From Fereydounia khargensis (taxonomy: Eukaryota; Basidiomycota; Ustilaginomycetes; Urocystidales; Fereydouniaceae), in NCBI GenBank assembly GCA_026413255.1, contig JAOCZO010000034.1:1-64000 (forward strand): a DNA stretch of 64,000 nucleotides, given 5' to 3'. A model generated the notes under the pieces. The model had not been told where the DNA came from. It was given only the letters and a program-made list of their open reading frames with translations, and searched no databases. Below are positions 63,876-64,000 of the stretch, in pieces (the first letter of the stretch is position 1; the number at the start of each line of letters is the position of its first letter). The translations under genes were made by a program, and so were the position numbers.

Positions 63876-64000
63876 CCCTCGATTGCATTGGCTCCTGCAG
63901 CTGTCTGCCATCTGCCATCTGCCACCTGCCACCCGTCAGCCCCTCTCTCTCTCACCCGCTCTCGCCTCTCACCCTGAATTGTCTGAGCGCCCGCAGAGAG

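Larger units (their letters stand above)
63238..64000. other. Right-edge intergenic region
   Basis: No supported gene. It holds CAGTA-type tracts at 63379-63395 and 63517-63546, AT-richer sequence near 63595-63660, and a minisatellite near 63821-63875 built from GCAGGTTGCAG/GCAGCAGGTTGCAG units. Open frames on both strands are repeat-driven. The next gene lies outside the window. Confidence 0.5.

Noticed and set aside
1-64000. tRNA, 5S rRNA, CRISPR or transposon features
   Set aside because: I looked for B-box-like GGTTCRANNCC signals, 5S-like sequence, regular repeat-spacer arrays, reverse-transcriptase or transposase motifs and long terminal repeats, and saw none that held up by eye.

Overview
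This window is nuclear DNA from a filamentous-fungus-type genome, most likely a basidiomycete and probably a smut relative (Ustilaginomycotina); the lineage is inferred. It is GC-rich and gene-dense. Introns are mostly 55-100 bases with GT..AG ends, and several very long reading frames have one intron or none. It carries a class I hydrophobin and a secreted chitin deacetylase. No bacterial, viral or transposon gene was recognised, and no tRNA or rRNA was seen.

I support 24 protein genes. Left part (1-24.4 kb): a 5'-truncated DML1/Misato gene; a fused allantoicase-ureidoglycolate lyase; a chitin deacetylase; an FBXO9-like F-box protein; the TFIIH kinase Kin28/CDK7; phosphoacetylglucosamine mutase; a Leu5-type mitochondrial carrier; a carboxymuconolactone-decarboxylase-like protein; EMC5; an amino-acid/GABA-type permease; a double-hotdog acyl-CoA thioesterase; a possible PEX11-like protein; and mitochondrial ribosomal protein uS17m. 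Middle (24.8-44 kb): the large TFIIIC B-block subunit; a Ufo1-like F-box/WD40/UIM protein; ribosomal protein eL28 with two long introns; a gene-poor 2.5 kb stretch; the hydrophobin; a MIC26/27-type MICOS subunit; and a coiled-coil protein carrying a degenerate short-chain-dehydrogenase domain. Right part (45.8-64 kb): an RS-rich SCI1-like nuclear protein; a Cid1-type nucleotidyltransferase; a very large CRIB/PAK-like kinase with altered catalytic motifs; a 93-residue protein of unknown function; and a UBA/UIM protein with a ubiquitin-specific-protease-like fold that seems to lack its catalytic cysteine and histidine.

The genes are mostly housekeeping and form no operon-like pathway. There are loose themes. 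Chitin is touched by UDP-GlcNAc precursor synthesis and chitin deacetylation, ubiquitin by two F-box proteins and the USP-like protein, and mitochondria by DML1, the carrier, uS17m and MICOS. Three proteins (SDR-like, PAK-like, USP-like) look like enzyme folds with lost or changed catalytic residues.

The most striking non-coding pattern is a family of about fourteen short CAGTA/TACTG tracts. They are often perfect GTAC-centred palindromes, all lie outside coding exons, and several sit just past stop codons. They carry UGUA on both strands and may act as two-way 3'-end signals.
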